This document shows, in pieces, positions 51,894 through 61,775 of a DNA stretch of 64,000 nt. Every line of letters begins with the position of its first letter. The first letter of the stretch is position 1. The stretch comes from Salinibacterium sp. ZJ450 (GTDB lineage: Bacteria > Actinomycetota > Actinomycetes > Actinomycetales > Microbacteriaceae). The DNA lies in NCBI RefSeq assembly GCF_011751885.2, contig NZ_CP061771.1, positions 2,914,001-2,978,000 of the forward strand. Direction: 5' to 3'. The notes under the pieces are model-generated. The model searched no databases. It was not told the origin of the DNA and saw only the letters and a program-made list of their open reading frames with translations. A program made the translations under genes and the position numbers.

Positions 51894-52781
51894 TTAGAGC
51901 GCCGCGAGTACCTCACGCATCAGCGTGGCGGTCTCGGACGGCGTCTTGCCGACCTTGACGCCTGCCGCCTCAAGGGCTTCCTTCTTCGCCTGGGCGGTGC
52001 CAGCCGAACCGGAGACGATGGCGCCGGCGTGGCCCATGGTCTTGCCCTCGGGGGCGGTGAAGCCCGCGACGTAGCCGACGACCGGCTTGGTGACGTTGGC
52101 CTTGATGAACTCAGCGGCGCGCTCTTCAGCGTCGCCACCGATCTCACCGATCATGACGATGGCCTTGGTCTCCGGGTCCGCCTCGAACGCGGCGAGCGCG
52201 TCGATGTGGGTGGTGCCGATGACCGGGTCGCCGCCGATGCCGATGGCGGTGGAGAAGCCCAGATCGCGCAGTTCGTACATCATCTGGTAGGTCAGGGTGC
52301 CCGACTTCGACACGAGGCCGATCGGTCCCTTGCCGGTGATGTTCGCCGGGGTGATGCCGACCAGTGCCTCACCGGGGGTGATGATGCCGGGGCAGTTCGG
52401 CCCGATGATGCGGGTCTTGTTGCCCTGCTTCTGGGCGTAGGCCCAGGCCTCGGCGGTGTCGCCGACGGGAACACCCTCGGTGATCACGACCAGCAGCGGG
52501 ATCTCGGCGTCGATGGCCTCGACCATGGCGTCCTTGGTGAATGCCGGGGGCACGAAGGCGATCGACACGTCGGCGCCGGTCTTCTCCATGGCTTCCTTGA
52601 CGGTGCCGAAGACGGGCAGTTCGACGTCGCCGTGCAGCACCGTGGTGCCGGCCTTGCGAGCGTTGACGCCACCGACGACCTGGGTGCCGGCCTTCAGCAT
52701 GAGGGCGGTGTGCTTGGTGCCCTCACCGCCGGTGATGCCCTGCACGATGACCTTGGAGTCCTTGTTCAGAAAGATAGACAT
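51894..52781 (-). CDS. sucD: succinyl-CoA synthetase, alpha subunit
   Basis: The 295-residue subunit binds CoA and carries the phosphorylated His. It begins [21 protein letters not shown], has [25 protein letters not shown] and the active-site block [21 protein letters not shown] (His). With SucC it interconverts succinyl-CoA and succinate with ADP/GDP phosphorylation in the TCA cycle. It lies 25 bases after sucC on the same strand. Confidence 0.97.
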   Translation of the reverse strand: MSIFLNKDSKVIVQGITGGEGTKHTALMLKAGTQVVGGVNARKAGTTVLHGDVELPVFGTVKEAMEKTGADVSIAFVPPAFTKDAMVEAIDAEIPLLVVITEGVPVGDTAEAWAYAQKQGNKTRIIGPNCPGIITPGEALVGITPANITGKGPIGLVSKSGTLTYQMMYELRDLGFSTAIGIGGDPVIGTTHIDALAAFEADPETKAIVMIGEIGGDAEERAAEFIKANVTKPVVGYVAGFTAPEGKTMGHAGAIVSGSAGTAQAKKEALEAAGVKVGKTPSETATLMREVLAAL

Positions 52782-52806
52782 GCTGTTCTTATTCCTCGAT
52801 CGTGTC

Positions 52807-53976
52807 TCAGGCGGCGGCGTGAGCCAGCTCGGCGGCCTTGTCGGCGCCCTCGTCCATGGTGGCGGCGAGGGTGACGAGCGGGTGGTTGGCCTCGTTCAGG
52901 ATGGCGCGGCCTTCTTCGACCTTGTTGCCGTCGAGGCGCACGACCAGTGGCTTGTTGGCGGCGTGGCCGAGCTCGGCGAGCGCGCCGACAATGCCCTTGG
53001 CCACGGCGTCACACGCGGTGATGCCACCGAAGACGTTGACGAACACGGCCTTCACCTGCGGGTCGTTGAGGATCACGTCGAGGCCGGCTGCCATCACCTC
53101 TGCGGATGCTCCGCCGCCGATGTCGAGGAAGTTGGCGGGCTTCACGCCGCCGTGGTTCTCTCCTGCGTAGGCGACGACGTCCAGCGTCGACATGACGAGC
53201 CCGGCACCGTTACCGATGATGCCGACCTGGCCGTCGAGCTTGACGTAGTTGAGGTCGTTCTCCTTGGCCTTGGCCTCGAGCGGGTCGGCCGCGGCCTTGT
53301 CCTCGAGCAGCTCGTGCTTAGGGTGACGGAACGACGCGTTCTCGTCGAGGGTGACCTTGCCATCCAGGGCGATGACCTCGCCGTCCTCGGTAAGTACCAG
53401 CGGGTTCACCTCAACCAGGGTGGCGTCCTCGCCCTTGTAGACGTCCCACAGCTTGACGAAGACGTCGGCCACCTTCGGGGCGATGTCGTCGGCGAAGCCA
53501 GCGGCCTTGGCGATCTCGGCAGCCTTCGCGGGGGTGATGCCCTCCAGCGGGTTCACCTCGATGCGGGCGAGTGCCTCCGGGCGCTCGACGGCGAGCTCTT
53601 CGATCTCCATGCCGCCCTCGACACTGGCCATCGAGAGGTAGGAGCGGTTGGCGCGGTCGAGCAGCAGGGAGAAGTAGTACTCCTTGTCGATGCGCGCACC
53701 GGCGGCGATCATGACGCGCTTGACGACGTGACCCTTGATGTCGAGGCCGAGAATCTGCTCGGCTGCGGTGAAGGCGTCGTCCGGGTTGTGGACGACCTTG
53801 ACGCCGCCAGCCTTGCCGCGGCCGCCGGTCTTCACCTGCGCCTTGACGACGACGGTGCCACCGAGCTTCTCAGCGGCCGCCTTCGCTTCTTCGGGGGTGT
53901 CGGCCACGAGGCCCTGAAGCACAGGCACTCCGTAGGACTCGAAAAGGTCCCTGGCCTGGTACTCGAAAAGATCCAC
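52807..53976 (-). CDS. sucC: succinyl-CoA synthetase, beta subunit
   Basis: The 389-residue ATP-grasp subunit starts [18 protein letters not shown] and has [17 protein letters not shown], the nucleotide-binding [24 protein letters not shown] and [17 protein letters not shown] near the C-terminus. The GTG at 53976 gives the standard N-terminus; GGAAGAA precedes it. The promoter about 60-90 bases upstream carries two overlapping copies of the palindrome also seen at icd. Confidence 0.97.
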   Translation of the reverse strand: MDLFEYQARDLFESYGVPVLQGLVADTPEEAKAAAEKLGGTVVVKAQVKTGGRGKAGGVKVVHNPDDAFTAAEQILGLDIKGHVVKRVMIAAGARIDKEYYFSLLLDRANRSYLSMASVEGGMEIEELAVERPEALARIEVNPLEGITPAKAAEIAKAAGFADDIAPKVADVFVKLWDVYKGEDATLVEVNPLVLTEDGEVIALDGKVTLDENASFRHPKHELLEDKAAADPLEAKAKENDLNYVKLDGQVGIIGNGAGLVMSTLDVVAYAGENHGGVKPANFLDIGGGASAEVMAAGLDVILNDPQVKAVFVNVFGGITACDAVAKGIVGALAELGHAANKPLVVRLDGNKVEEGRAILNEANHPLVTLAATMDEGADKAAELAHAAA

Positions 53977-54033
53977 TATGTTCTTCCAATGCGTCGCTGT
54001 GCTGATCGAACAGCACCCGGTGATGTCCGCCAC

Positions 54034-54067
54034 TCTCTTGACGCCGAGATAGTTCGACGTCGAGATA
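54034..54067 (-). promoter_or_regulatory. two overlapping palindromic operators in the sucCD promoter
   Basis: Site 1 (54034-54051, TCTCTTGACGCCGAGATA) and site 2 (54050-54067, TAGTTCGACGTCGAGATA) match the perfect palindrome TATCTCGACGTCGAGATA at 15 and 16 of 18 bases. They are 16 bases apart. A near-perfect copy lies before icd. Confidence 0.68.
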
Positions 54068-54213
54068 AATGGGCCATGGGAAACTTTACCCCTCCGTATG
54101 AAATGGCAGGCGACCAGGGGCGCTCTTAGCGCGTTAAGTTCGGGCATTGTTTCCCTGGTTAGGCAAGTCTTGCCATGCTTGCCGCCCCCCGCCCGGACGC
54201 GGACAATCGCAGT

Positions 54214-54930
54214 GTGAGTGAGAGCCAGTCGGTCCGTGTCGAACCCCATGCCCCAGGCCTTGCGTCGCGCCTGAACTGGCTGCGCGCCGGTGTTCTCGGC
54301 GCCAACGACGGAATCGTCTCCACTGCCGCGCTGATCGTCGGTGTTGCGGCAGCCACGTCGGCGATCGCGCCGATTCTGACCGCGGGCGTCGCCGGCCTGA
54401 TCGCCGGCGCGGTGTCGATGGCGCTCGGTGAGTACGTGTCGGTGAGCGCGCAGCGCGACACCGAACGCGCCGCCATCGCGCTGGAGCGACAAGAGCTCGT
54501 GGATGACCCGGACGGTGAGCTCGACGAGCTCACCGAGATCTACCGGTCCAAGGGCCTCAGCCATGGCACCGCCCGCTCCGTCGCCGAGGAGCTGACCGCG
54601 CACGATGCGCTCGCCGCGCACCTCGAGGCCGAGCTACACATCAGCGAGCACGAGGTGTCCAGCCCCTGGCATGCCGCGCTCGCCTCCGCGGTGTCGTTCA
54701 CGATCGGATCGGTGCTGCCGTTGCTCGCGGTGCTGCTGGCCCCGCTCGAGTGGCGGATCCCGGCGATCGCCGTATCCACTCTGCTGGCATTGGCAATTAC
54801 CGGCGCGCTCGGCGCATACCTCGGCAACAGCCCGATGGCGCGGCCCACCATCCGGGTCATCATCGGCGGGGTGCTGGCGCTGGCGCTCACCTACGGCATC
54901 GGCTCGCTGCTCGGCACCACCGTCGGCTGA
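54214..54930 (+). CDS. VIT1/CCC1 family (DUF125) transporter
   Basis: The 238-residue protein belongs to the vacuolar iron/manganese transporter family. It has [28 protein letters not shown] in helix 1, [23 protein letters not shown] after helix 2, a long cytoplasmic helical loop ([26 protein letters not shown]) and three C-terminal helices. It should export Fe2+ or Mn2+ from the cytoplasm. The GTG at 54214 is chosen because GACAAT lies exactly six bases before it; the frame is open from 54175. Confidence 0.9.
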   Translation: MSESQSVRVEPHAPGLASRLNWLRAGVLGANDGIVSTAALIVGVAAATSAIAPILTAGVAGLIAGAVSMALGEYVSVSAQRDTERAAIALERQELVDDPDGELDELTEIYRSKGLSHGTARSVAEELTAHDALAAHLEAELHISEHEVSSPWHAALASAVSFTIGSVLPLLAVLLAPLEWRIPAIAVSTLLALAITGALGAYLGNSPMARPTIRVIIGGVLALALTYGIGSLLGTTVG

Positions 54931-54999
54931 GCCGCCGCTCTTCCCTGCCGCGCACCGCAGCCCTAGCATGGGGCCACGCGACTCGCGCTGCCTGAGGGG

Positions 55000-57510
55000 G
55001 TGGTCAGGACGTCGAATCAGACGGATGCCGCGGCGCCCGCTGTGCTGGAACTGCGCGTTCACGGCATCAACAACACCAAACCTCACGACCTGCTCGACCT
55101 GCCAGCGGACGAAGTCGAGTTCGCCGCCGGTGACAAGCTCGGCTTCTTCTTCCGCCCCACCGCAGCCGCGCTGAAGCGACGGGTCACCGAACCGGACGCC
55201 GTGACCGATCGCGGTGACATCCCGCGGGGGGTTCGCCGGGAGGCATATTCCTGGGGCGGCATGGTTCGGGGTACCCCCACCGTCGGCGGTCTGGGCGGCG
55301 TGGTGTTGGCCGGCCTCGCCCGCGCCGGATGGGCGCTGCTGCTGCCGTTCTCGCTCGCAAACGCGGCGATCTGGACCTGGCAGCTGCCGAACGGCGGGGC
55401 CCCCGCCCGGCTGAGCGGCCGAGCCGCGGTCATTCGCGCCTTCGGCGTGCTGCTGACGTTGCTGTTGGTTGGGGCGGTCGGCACTCTGGCGCTGGATGTC
55501 GTGGCGCTGCAGTGCTACCGCGACGGGGTGCTCGTCTGCACGGTGCTCTCGGACGGGCTGGCCCCGTTCGGCACCTGGCTGCCCGGCCGGCGGCTTGCTC
55601 TGTTCTCGCTGGTTCCGCTCGTCACGGTCGGCGCCCTGTGGGCGCTGTCGGCGGCCTCACGGCTGCGGTACGACGTCGCGGAGCAGTTCATCGACCCCGA
55701 CGCACTGGCGGTGCGGCACGACGACACACCGCTGCTCGGCCGCCCGGGTTTCTGGCAGCGCAGCGGCGACACCAACAAACTGGCGCTCGCCCACCTCGCC
55801 GCGGGGATCAGCGCCACCTCGCTCGCCCTGTTCACCGCGATCTGGGCGGGCGGCTCGGTTTTCGGGCTGGTCGGGTTCGCGGCATCCGTGACTCTTCTGC
55901 TCCTCGCCATCGGCACCGCGGCCGTCACGAAGACCATGCCGTTCGAGCACGGCCCGGCCAGCCGGAACGCGGCCGCGACCCGTCGCCCGCGGTGGTCGGT
56001 GGCGCTGACGGTGGCGTGCGGCATCCTGTGGCTGGTGGCGCTGGTTGCCCTGGCGGTCGGCGTCCCGGCGGCGCGCCCGCAGCCGTTGCGGATTGCCGGT
56101 GTCAATCTGTGGGCGGCGGATGTCGCGCAGCTCACGGTCGTCGGGGCGGCGATGCTGCTGGTGGTGGCCGCGGCGTTCTTTCCACTGCGCGGTGCCCGTC
56201 GGTATCGCGCCTGGCACGGGTTCGCGCCGGTGATCTTTCTCGGTTTCTCGCTGACGGCGGGGCTGATCTGGTCGGCCCTGGTCACGGTCGGCATCGGCGA
56301 CTGGCTGAACGGTGGAGCCGGCGCGAGCACGCTCGCTCCCGGCATCCGTCCCCCGGTGCCGCAGGCCTCTCCCGGCGACGGCAGTGCGCTCGCCGACCCC
56401 GACCTCGACGTGCCGGCGTTCCATTCGGCGTTCGGCCTGCTGTCCTTTGCGCTGCTGCTGGTGGTGGCAGCCCTGCTCACCGTGGTGCTCGCGCGCCGCC
56501 GCAGCCTCGATGCGCGGTTGGCGCAGTGGTTGCGTCGCACGCTTCTCGGCCCGCTCGGGCGGCCCGGCACTCCCGGCGACGCACCGATGCGCCCGGGCAC
56601 CCCGGAGGAGCTTGCGGTGTTGCTGCAACCGGCGATCCTCGGCAAGCGTGATCGCGCGGCACGGCTGCACCTTGCCGAACCGGTGACCGGAATCCTCGCC
56701 GGCTCTGGACTGATCGCCGCCACGCTCGCGCTGACACTCCCCTGGCTGCTGCCGGCGCCGGCCGCTCGGTTCCTCACCCCGTTCCTCGACGTGACCATGA
56801 CCGGCTGGGCGCTGATTGCCGCGCTGACGGTCGCCGGGCTGGTGCTCGGCTCCGGCACGCAGCGACCGCTCGCTACGGTCTGGGATCTGGCCTGCTTCCT
56901 GCCGAGGTCCGGGCATCCGCTCGGCCCGCCCTGTTACACCGAACGCGCGGCTCCCGAGGTGGCACGCCGCGTGCTGTGGTGGCTGCAGGCCGAGCGCGCC
57001 GGCTCGCGACCGGAGCAGCGCCGCGTGGTGCTGGCCGCGCACAGCATGGGCGCGGTCGTCTGCACGGCGGCGCTGTTCCTGCTCTCCTCGCACGAAGACC
57101 GAGAGATCACGCGGCAACGGGTCTCGCTGCTGACCTTCGGCGTGCAGCTGCGGCCATACTTCGGCCGGTTCTTCCCCGAACTACTGGGGCCGGATGTGCT
57201 GGGCACCACGCCGTGCGAGCGCCCACGTCTGCTCGCGCGTGATCCGTGGGCTGCGGATGCCGCGAAATCCGTAGCTCCCGGGACTGGCGCGATGCCGGTG
57301 GACCGCTGGATCAGCCTCTGGCGCGCCACCGATTACCTCGGCTTCCCGGCGCACTCGAACCGGGCCGAGCAGAACCCGATCGACCGCTATACCGAGGAGT
57401 TCGACGGCAGCGGCTACACGGCGTCGGTGGGCACGCATGGCGAGTATTACCGGGCGCGGGATTACAACCCGGCGTTGTGCGACCTGGCCGGCATTCCGGT
57501 TCGGCGCTGA
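55000..57510 (+). CDS. large membrane protein with a putative split alpha/beta-hydrolase domain
   Basis: The 836-residue protein opens with LELRVHGINNT (about residues 16-27), which resembles the first strand and oxyanion loop of serine hydrolases. It then has a membrane region of about twelve helices (residues ~95-620), and only afterwards the nucleophile-elbow-like VVLAAHSMGAVVCTAAL (Ser near residue 682) and a late THGEYYRARDY that could supply His. The hydrolase fold thus appears interrupted by the membrane domain. Enzymatic activity is inferred. It is divergent from nothing and converges with pcrA, three bases away. Confidence 0.75.
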   Translation: MVRTSNQTDAAAPAVLELRVHGINNTKPHDLLDLPADEVEFAAGDKLGFFFRPTAAALKRRVTEPDAVTDRGDIPRGVRREAYSWGGMVRGTPTVGGLGGVVLAGLARAGWALLLPFSLANAAIWTWQLPNGGAPARLSGRAAVIRAFGVLLTLLLVGAVGTLALDVVALQCYRDGVLVCTVLSDGLAPFGTWLPGRRLALFSLVPLVTVGALWALSAASRLRYDVAEQFIDPDALAVRHDDTPLLGRPGFWQRSGDTNKLALAHLAAGISATSLALFTAIWAGGSVFGLVGFAASVTLLLLAIGTAAVTKTMPFEHGPASRNAAATRRPRWSVALTVACGILWLVALVALAVGVPAARPQPLRIAGVNLWAADVAQLTVVGAAMLLVVAAAFFPLRGARRYRAWHGFAPVIFLGFSLTAGLIWSALVTVGIGDWLNGGAGASTLAPGIRPPVPQASPGDGSALADPDLDVPAFHSAFGLLSFALLLVVAALLTVVLARRRSLDARLAQWLRRTLLGPLGRPGTPGDAPMRPGTPEELAVLLQPAILGKRDRAARLHLAEPVTGILAGSGLIAATLALTLPWLLPAPAARFLTPFLDVTMTGWALIAALTVAGLVLGSGTQRPLATVWDLACFLPRSGHPLGPPCYTERAAPEVARRVLWWLQAERAGSRPEQRRVVLAAHSMGAVVCTAALFLLSSHEDREITRQRVSLLTFGVQLRPYFGRFFPELLGPDVLGTTPCERPRLLARDPWAADAAKSVAPGTGAMPVDRWISLWRATDYLGFPAHSNRAEQNPIDRYTEEFDGSGYTASVGTHGEYYRARDYNPALCDLAGIPVRR

Positions 57511-57513
57511 GCC

Positions 57514-59880
57514 TTACAGCTTCTCGATCGGCGCGATCTTGATCAGCAGCCGCTTGCGGCCGGCGGTGTCGAACTGCACCTCGGCGATGCTCTTGGAGCC
57601 GACGCCGGTAACCGCGGTGACGCGTCCCTCACCGAAGTCGGTGTGTTTGATCCGGTCGCCCGCGACGAGGGTGAGGTCGCCGTTGTCGCGCACCTTGCCG
57701 GTGACGGTGTTCGCCCACTCCGTCTTCTTCTTGGGGGCCGGCGGCAGCGCGTTCTGCCCGAACGAGCGGTCATCGTGGAAGCCGGGCCGGTGGGCGTTCA
57801 GCGCCCGCGGCTGCGTGCCACCGCGGGAGTTCGCCATGCCAGGTGACTGCTTCCAGTCGATCAGGTCGGCGGGGATCTCCTGCAGGTAGCGGCTCGGCAT
57901 GGCCACGTTCACCTCGCCGAACTGGGCGCGGGTCATCGCCAGCGAGAGGAACAATTTCTTGCGGGCCCGGGTGATGCCCACGTAGAACAGGCGGCGCTCC
58001 TCGGCGGGTCCGCCGGGCTCCCCCGCGCTCATCCGGTGCGGCAGCAGGTCTTCCTCGACGCCGGTGAGGAACACGGCGTCGAACTCGAGGCCCTTCGCGG
58101 TGTGCAGGGTCATCAGCGACACGGTTCCGCTGGAGTCATCCAGTTCGTCGGCCGCCGCGACCAGCGCGGTCTCGGTGAGGAAGTCGATCAGCGTGCCCTC
58201 GGGGTTGTTCCGCTGGAACTCGCGGGTGACCGCGAGCAGCTCCTCCACGTTCTCGGCCCTGGCCTCGTCTTGCGGGTCGCGCGAGGAGCGCAGCGCCTCG
58301 ACCAGTCCGGTCTTGTCGAGGATGAACTTGAGCACCTCGGCGACCGGCGCGGTGACGGCCATCATGGTGGCCTCGTCGAGGATCGCACCCAGCCCGAGCA
58401 GGGCGCCGGTGACCTTGGGGCCGAGCCCGAACTGGTCGGCCTCGCGCAAGGATTCGCGCAGGCTGATGTCCTTGGTGTCGGCGTGCAGTTGCACCGCGGC
58501 CTCGGTGGCCGGGCCGATGCCGCGCTTCGGCACGTTCATGATGCGCCGCAGCGCCATCGGGTCGAGCGGGTTGGCGACGGTGGTGAGGTACGCCATCACG
58601 TCTTTGATCTCGGCGCGCTCGTAGAACTTGGTGCCGCCGAGCACCCGGTAAGGCAGCGCGGAGCGGATGAAGATCTCTTCCAGCGCACGGGTCTGCGAGT
58701 TGGTGCGGTAGAACACCGCCATGTCCTTGTAGTCCATGCCCGCTTCGTGCATGGCGATGATCTCGTCGGCCACGAACTGGGCCTCGTCATGCCCGGAGTA
58801 CCCGGTGAACCCGACGATCTTGTCGCCGGAGCCGATGGTGGTGAACAGCCGCTTGTCTTTGCGGTCGAAGTTGTTCGAGATCACGGCGTTCGCCGCGTCA
58901 AGGATGTTCTGCGTCGACCGGTAGTTCTGCTCGAGCAGGATCACCCTGGCGCCGGGGAAATCGCGTTCGAACTCCACAATGTTGCGGATGTCGGCGCCCC
59001 GGAACGCGTAAATCGACTGGTCTGAGTCGCCGACCACGGTGAGCGCTGCCGCCCCGAGCGGCGCCGCCGAAGCGCGCAGCGGCATCCCATCGAAGCCGAC
59101 GGCGCCTTCCAGATCTTCGGATGCCGGTGGCCTGGTCAGTTCGCGGATCAGCGAGTACTGGGCGTGGTTGGTGTCCTGGTACTCGTCAACCAGGATGTGC
59201 CGGAATCGTCGCTGGTAGAGCGCCGCCACCTTCGGGAATGCCCGGAACAGGTACACCGTCTGCGCGATCAGGTCATCGAAGTCGAAGGCGTTCGCGCGGC
59301 TGAGCTGCTGGGTGTAGCGGCGGAAGATCTCGACGAACATCGCCTCGGCCGGATCGTTGAAGTTCACCCCGCGGGCGTAACTCTCGACATCCGCGAGCTC
59401 GTTCTTCAGCTTCGAGATCTGCCCGGCGGCCTTGCTGACCGTGATGCCGAAGGTGTCGGCATCCAGCTCCTTGATGATGCGTTTCAGCAGGGCGCGCGAG
59501 TCGGCAGAGTCGTAGATGGTGAAGCTCTTGGAGTAGCCGAACACCTCGGCCTCGCGACGCAGGATGCGCACGCACGCGGAGTGGAAGGTGGAGATCCACA
59601 TGCCACGGGCGGAGTCGCCGACGATTGCCTCGACCCGCTCCCGCATCTCGGCGGCGGCCTTGTTGGTGAAGGTGATGGCGAGGATCTGGCTCGGCCAGGC
59701 TTCGCGGGCCTGCAGCAGGCTCGCGATGCGACGGGTGAGCACGCTCGTCTTACCTGAGCCGGCGCCAGCCAGAATGAGGAGCGCGGATCCGCGATATTCG
59801 ACGGCTTCGCGCTGCTGCGGGTTGAGCCCCGCGAGCAGCCGGTCATCGGGGGCGGTGGTTCCGTCGAGAACGTACGTCAT
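57514..59880 (-). CDS. pcrA: ATP-dependent DNA helicase, UvrD/PcrA family
   Basis: The 788-residue SF1A helicase unwinds DNA 3' to 5' in repair and replication-fork processing. Motifs are complete: Q-motif GLNPQQREAVEY, Walker A LAGAGSGKTSVL, TFTNKAAAEMRER, DEYQDTN, GDSDQSIYAFRGAD, LEQNYRST, TLHTAKGLEFDAVFL and GITRARKKL. The C-terminal 70 residues (VAGDRIKHTDFGEGRVTAVTG) form the Tudor-like RNA-polymerase-binding domain. TAGAAT lies nine bases before the ATG. Confidence 0.96.
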   Translation of the reverse strand: MTYVLDGTTAPDDRLLAGLNPQQREAVEYRGSALLILAGAGSGKTSVLTRRIASLLQAREAWPSQILAITFTNKAAAEMRERVEAIVGDSARGMWISTFHSACVRILRREAEVFGYSKSFTIYDSADSRALLKRIIKELDADTFGITVSKAAGQISKLKNELADVESYARGVNFNDPAEAMFVEIFRRYTQQLSRANAFDFDDLIAQTVYLFRAFPKVAALYQRRFRHILVDEYQDTNHAQYSLIRELTRPPASEDLEGAVGFDGMPLRASAAPLGAAALTVVGDSDQSIYAFRGADIRNIVEFERDFPGARVILLEQNYRSTQNILDAANAVISNNFDRKDKRLFTTIGSGDKIVGFTGYSGHDEAQFVADEIIAMHEAGMDYKDMAVFYRTNSQTRALEEIFIRSALPYRVLGGTKFYERAEIKDVMAYLTTVANPLDPMALRRIMNVPKRGIGPATEAAVQLHADTKDISLRESLREADQFGLGPKVTGALLGLGAILDEATMMAVTAPVAEVLKFILDKTGLVEALRSSRDPQDEARAENVEELLAVTREFQRNNPEGTLIDFLTETALVAAADELDDSSGTVSLMTLHTAKGLEFDAVFLTGVEEDLLPHRMSAGEPGGPAEERRLFYVGITRARKKLFLSLAMTRAQFGEVNVAMPSRYLQEIPADLIDWKQSPGMANSRGGTQPRALNAHRPGFHDDRSFGQNALPPAPKKKTEWANTVTGKVRDNGDLTLVAGDRIKHTDFGEGRVTAVTGVGSKSIAEVQFDTAGRKRLLIKIAPIEKL

Positions 59881-59946
59881 GTCCCAACAATTCTAGGCGT
59901 CGCCGCTGACAACGGTCTCGACGAGCTCGACCAGCGGGAGAAGCGG

Positions 59947-60948
59947 TCAGAGCGTTTCGCGCGCCTCGATGGCCAGGTCGGGCTGGTCGGCGAAGACGCC
60001 GTCGATCCCGGTGCGCATGATCAGCTGGAACTCGCTCAACCAGTCGCCGAACTCGGCACCGCGCGAGCCGCGGCGGAATGACTTGGCGAGGAACCGGTTC
60101 TCGGCGCGCAGCGTCCAGGTGTAGACCGCCAGCCCGGCGGCGTGGGCGCGCGCCACCAGATCGGTTGTCTCGGTGCCCACCGCGGTTTCGGTGAGGATCA
60201 TCGACTTGTTCACACTCACCCCGTCCACCTCGCGGGCAAGCCCCACGAGGCCGGCCAAGGTGACGTGCGCGGCGTACGACAGCGCCGCCTTGCCGTGCTG
60301 CGCCACGAGGTCGGCCGGCGAGCCGGTCGCCTCGACCAGGTAGACGTAGTGGCCAGGGATGCCGCGGGCCTTCAGCTGGCCGAGCAACGTCTGCTCGAAC
60401 GACTCGAGGATCAGCGACTCGGGGGTAGCCCAACCCGCGAGCTCGGCGGCCACCAGCTCGTCCAGCGGCAACCCGATCGATTCGAAGTACGTGGCGTGCT
60501 TGATCTCGGCCACCATCGCCAACTGCCGGCCCGCGGCATCCGATGCGTCGTCGATGATCGGCAGCAGGTCGCGCAGCCGAATAATCCCGTGCATGCCGTT
60601 GAACGTGGTGTTGGCCTGCCGCACCGCGGGGATCCGCTCGGTGGCGCGCAGGGTGGCGAGCTCTGGCCAGGTGAAGTCCTCGGTGAACCAGCCGGTGAGC
60701 TTCACGCCGTCGATCACCTTTGTGGTGCGCCGGTCGGCGAATTCCGGATGCGCCGCGACATCCGTCGTTCCCGAAATTTCGTTCTCGTGCCTCAGCACCA
60801 GCACGCCGTCTCTGGTGGCGACGATGTCGGGTTCCACGGCGTCAGCGCCGAGGGCGAGCGCGAGCCGGTACGACGACGCGGTGTGCTCCGGGCGATAGCC
60901 GGGTGCGCCGCGATGGCCGATGACAAGGGGGCGGAGCGAATCGGTCAC
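59947..60948 (-). CDS. glycerophosphodiester phosphodiesterase
   Basis: The 333-residue TIM-barrel enzyme has the GDPD residues: His-Arg in VIGHRGAPGYRPEHT, Glu/Asp in AVEPDIVATRDG and His in LVLRHENEIS. It hydrolyses deacylated phospholipids to glycerol-3-phosphate and an alcohol. The length and the inserted segment (KVIDGVKLTGWFTEDFTWPELATL) resemble the GlpQ form, but no signal peptide is present, so it should act inside the cell. The GTG has TAGGGT exactly six bases upstream. Confidence 0.94.
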   Translation of the reverse strand: MTDSLRPLVIGHRGAPGYRPEHTASSYRLALALGADAVEPDIVATRDGVLVLRHENEISGTTDVAAHPEFADRRTTKVIDGVKLTGWFTEDFTWPELATLRATERIPAVRQANTTFNGMHGIIRLRDLLPIIDDASDAAGRQLAMVAEIKHATYFESIGLPLDELVAAELAGWATPESLILESFEQTLLGQLKARGIPGHYVYLVEATGSPADLVAQHGKAALSYAAHVTLAGLVGLAREVDGVSVNKSMILTETAVGTETTDLVARAHAAGLAVYTWTLRAENRFLAKSFRRGSRGAEFGDWLSEFQLIMRTGIDGVFADQPDLAIEARETL

Positions 60949-60974
60949 CCGTAAACCCTAAACTGAGTCGCACC

Positions 60975-61217
60975 ATGGAGACCTGCGCGAACTGCACTGC
61001 GAGCCTCGCCTCCGAGTGGAAATTCTGCATCCGCTGCGGCACTCGGGTGCTCGCGCATCCGGCATCCGTGATCCCTGGCGCGATCCGGCCGAGCGGGCCA
61101 CGGCCGGCGCGACGTCGGCTCACCGCCCTCGGGATCTCCGGGATCGTCGCCGGCGGGGTGCTGCTGCTCGCCGCGCTGGTGGTGTTGGCCGTCGTCATCA
61201 TCAACAATGCCGGCTGA
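60975..61217 (+). CDS. small zinc-ribbon membrane protein
   Basis: The 80-residue protein has an N-terminal zinc ribbon (CANC at residues 4-7 and CIRC at about 18-21), a basic linker (RPSGPRPARRR) and one C-terminal membrane helix (about residues 54-76). The ribbon should face the cytoplasm. Its stop overlaps the next gene by 11 bases, suggesting one operon with the membrane protein. Function unknown. It is divergent from the phosphodiesterase gene. Confidence 0.8.
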   Translation: METCANCTASLASEWKFCIRCGTRVLAHPASVIPGAIRPSGPRPARRRLTALGISGIVAGGVLLLAALVVLAVVIINNAG

Positions 61218-61722
61218 TTCGTCGCCGGAGCCCACGGCGCTGCTGCCGCTGCGCTGGGGCAGCTATCGGGGGCGGTACCTGGCCGGGATTCTGTTCATCC
61301 TGGGCGGGATGATCGGCCTGCAGGCGGCGAGCACCCAGTTCCTGGTTCCCCTGATCACCGGCACCGCGCTGCACACCATCGGCTGGTGGATCATGCCGGC
61401 CGCGGGCTGGCGGCGCCACCTGGTGGTGTTCCCCTGCGGGGTGCAGATCTGGCTGCTGCTGACCGGCCCGCAATCGGTGTGGACCCTGGCGATCCCGTAC
61501 CTGGCGTGGCTGCTGATTCGGCACCGTCCGCTGAAGAGTTACGGCACCGTGCTGTTCGTGATCGCGGGCGGGGTCGTGGTGGCCACCGTCTCCAGCGAAT
61601 ACTCCGGGATGCTGCCGGCGTTGGTGTTCGCGCTCGCAATCTGCGCCCTGTCGGCGTGGATTGCTCGGTTAATCGCCGGAATAGGGCGGATCCCCAGCAA
61701 AATAAGGGAAGAATCCCGATAG
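61207..61722 (+). CDS. multi-pass membrane protein of unknown function
   Basis: The 171-residue protein has about five hydrophobic segments: YLAGILFILGGMIGLQA near residue 25, LITGTALHTIGWWIMPAAG, HLVVFPCGVQIWLLLTG, VLFVIAGGVVVATVSS and LVFALAICALSAWIARLIAG. It has a basic C-terminus (RIPSKIREESR). Actinobacterial relatives are annotated only as membrane proteins. It starts inside the end of the zinc-ribbon gene, so the two are coupled. Confidence 0.8.
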   Translation: MPADSSPEPTALLPLRWGSYRGRYLAGILFILGGMIGLQAASTQFLVPLITGTALHTIGWWIMPAAGWRRHLVVFPCGVQIWLLLTGPQSVWTLAIPYLAWLLIRHRPLKSYGTVLFVIAGGVVVATVSSEYSGMLPALVFALAICALSAWIARLIAGIGRIPSKIREESR

Positions 61723-61775
61723 ATTGGCTGTTATACCCAGCAACTTGAGCAGGTATCGAAGGAGAAGACCACAGC

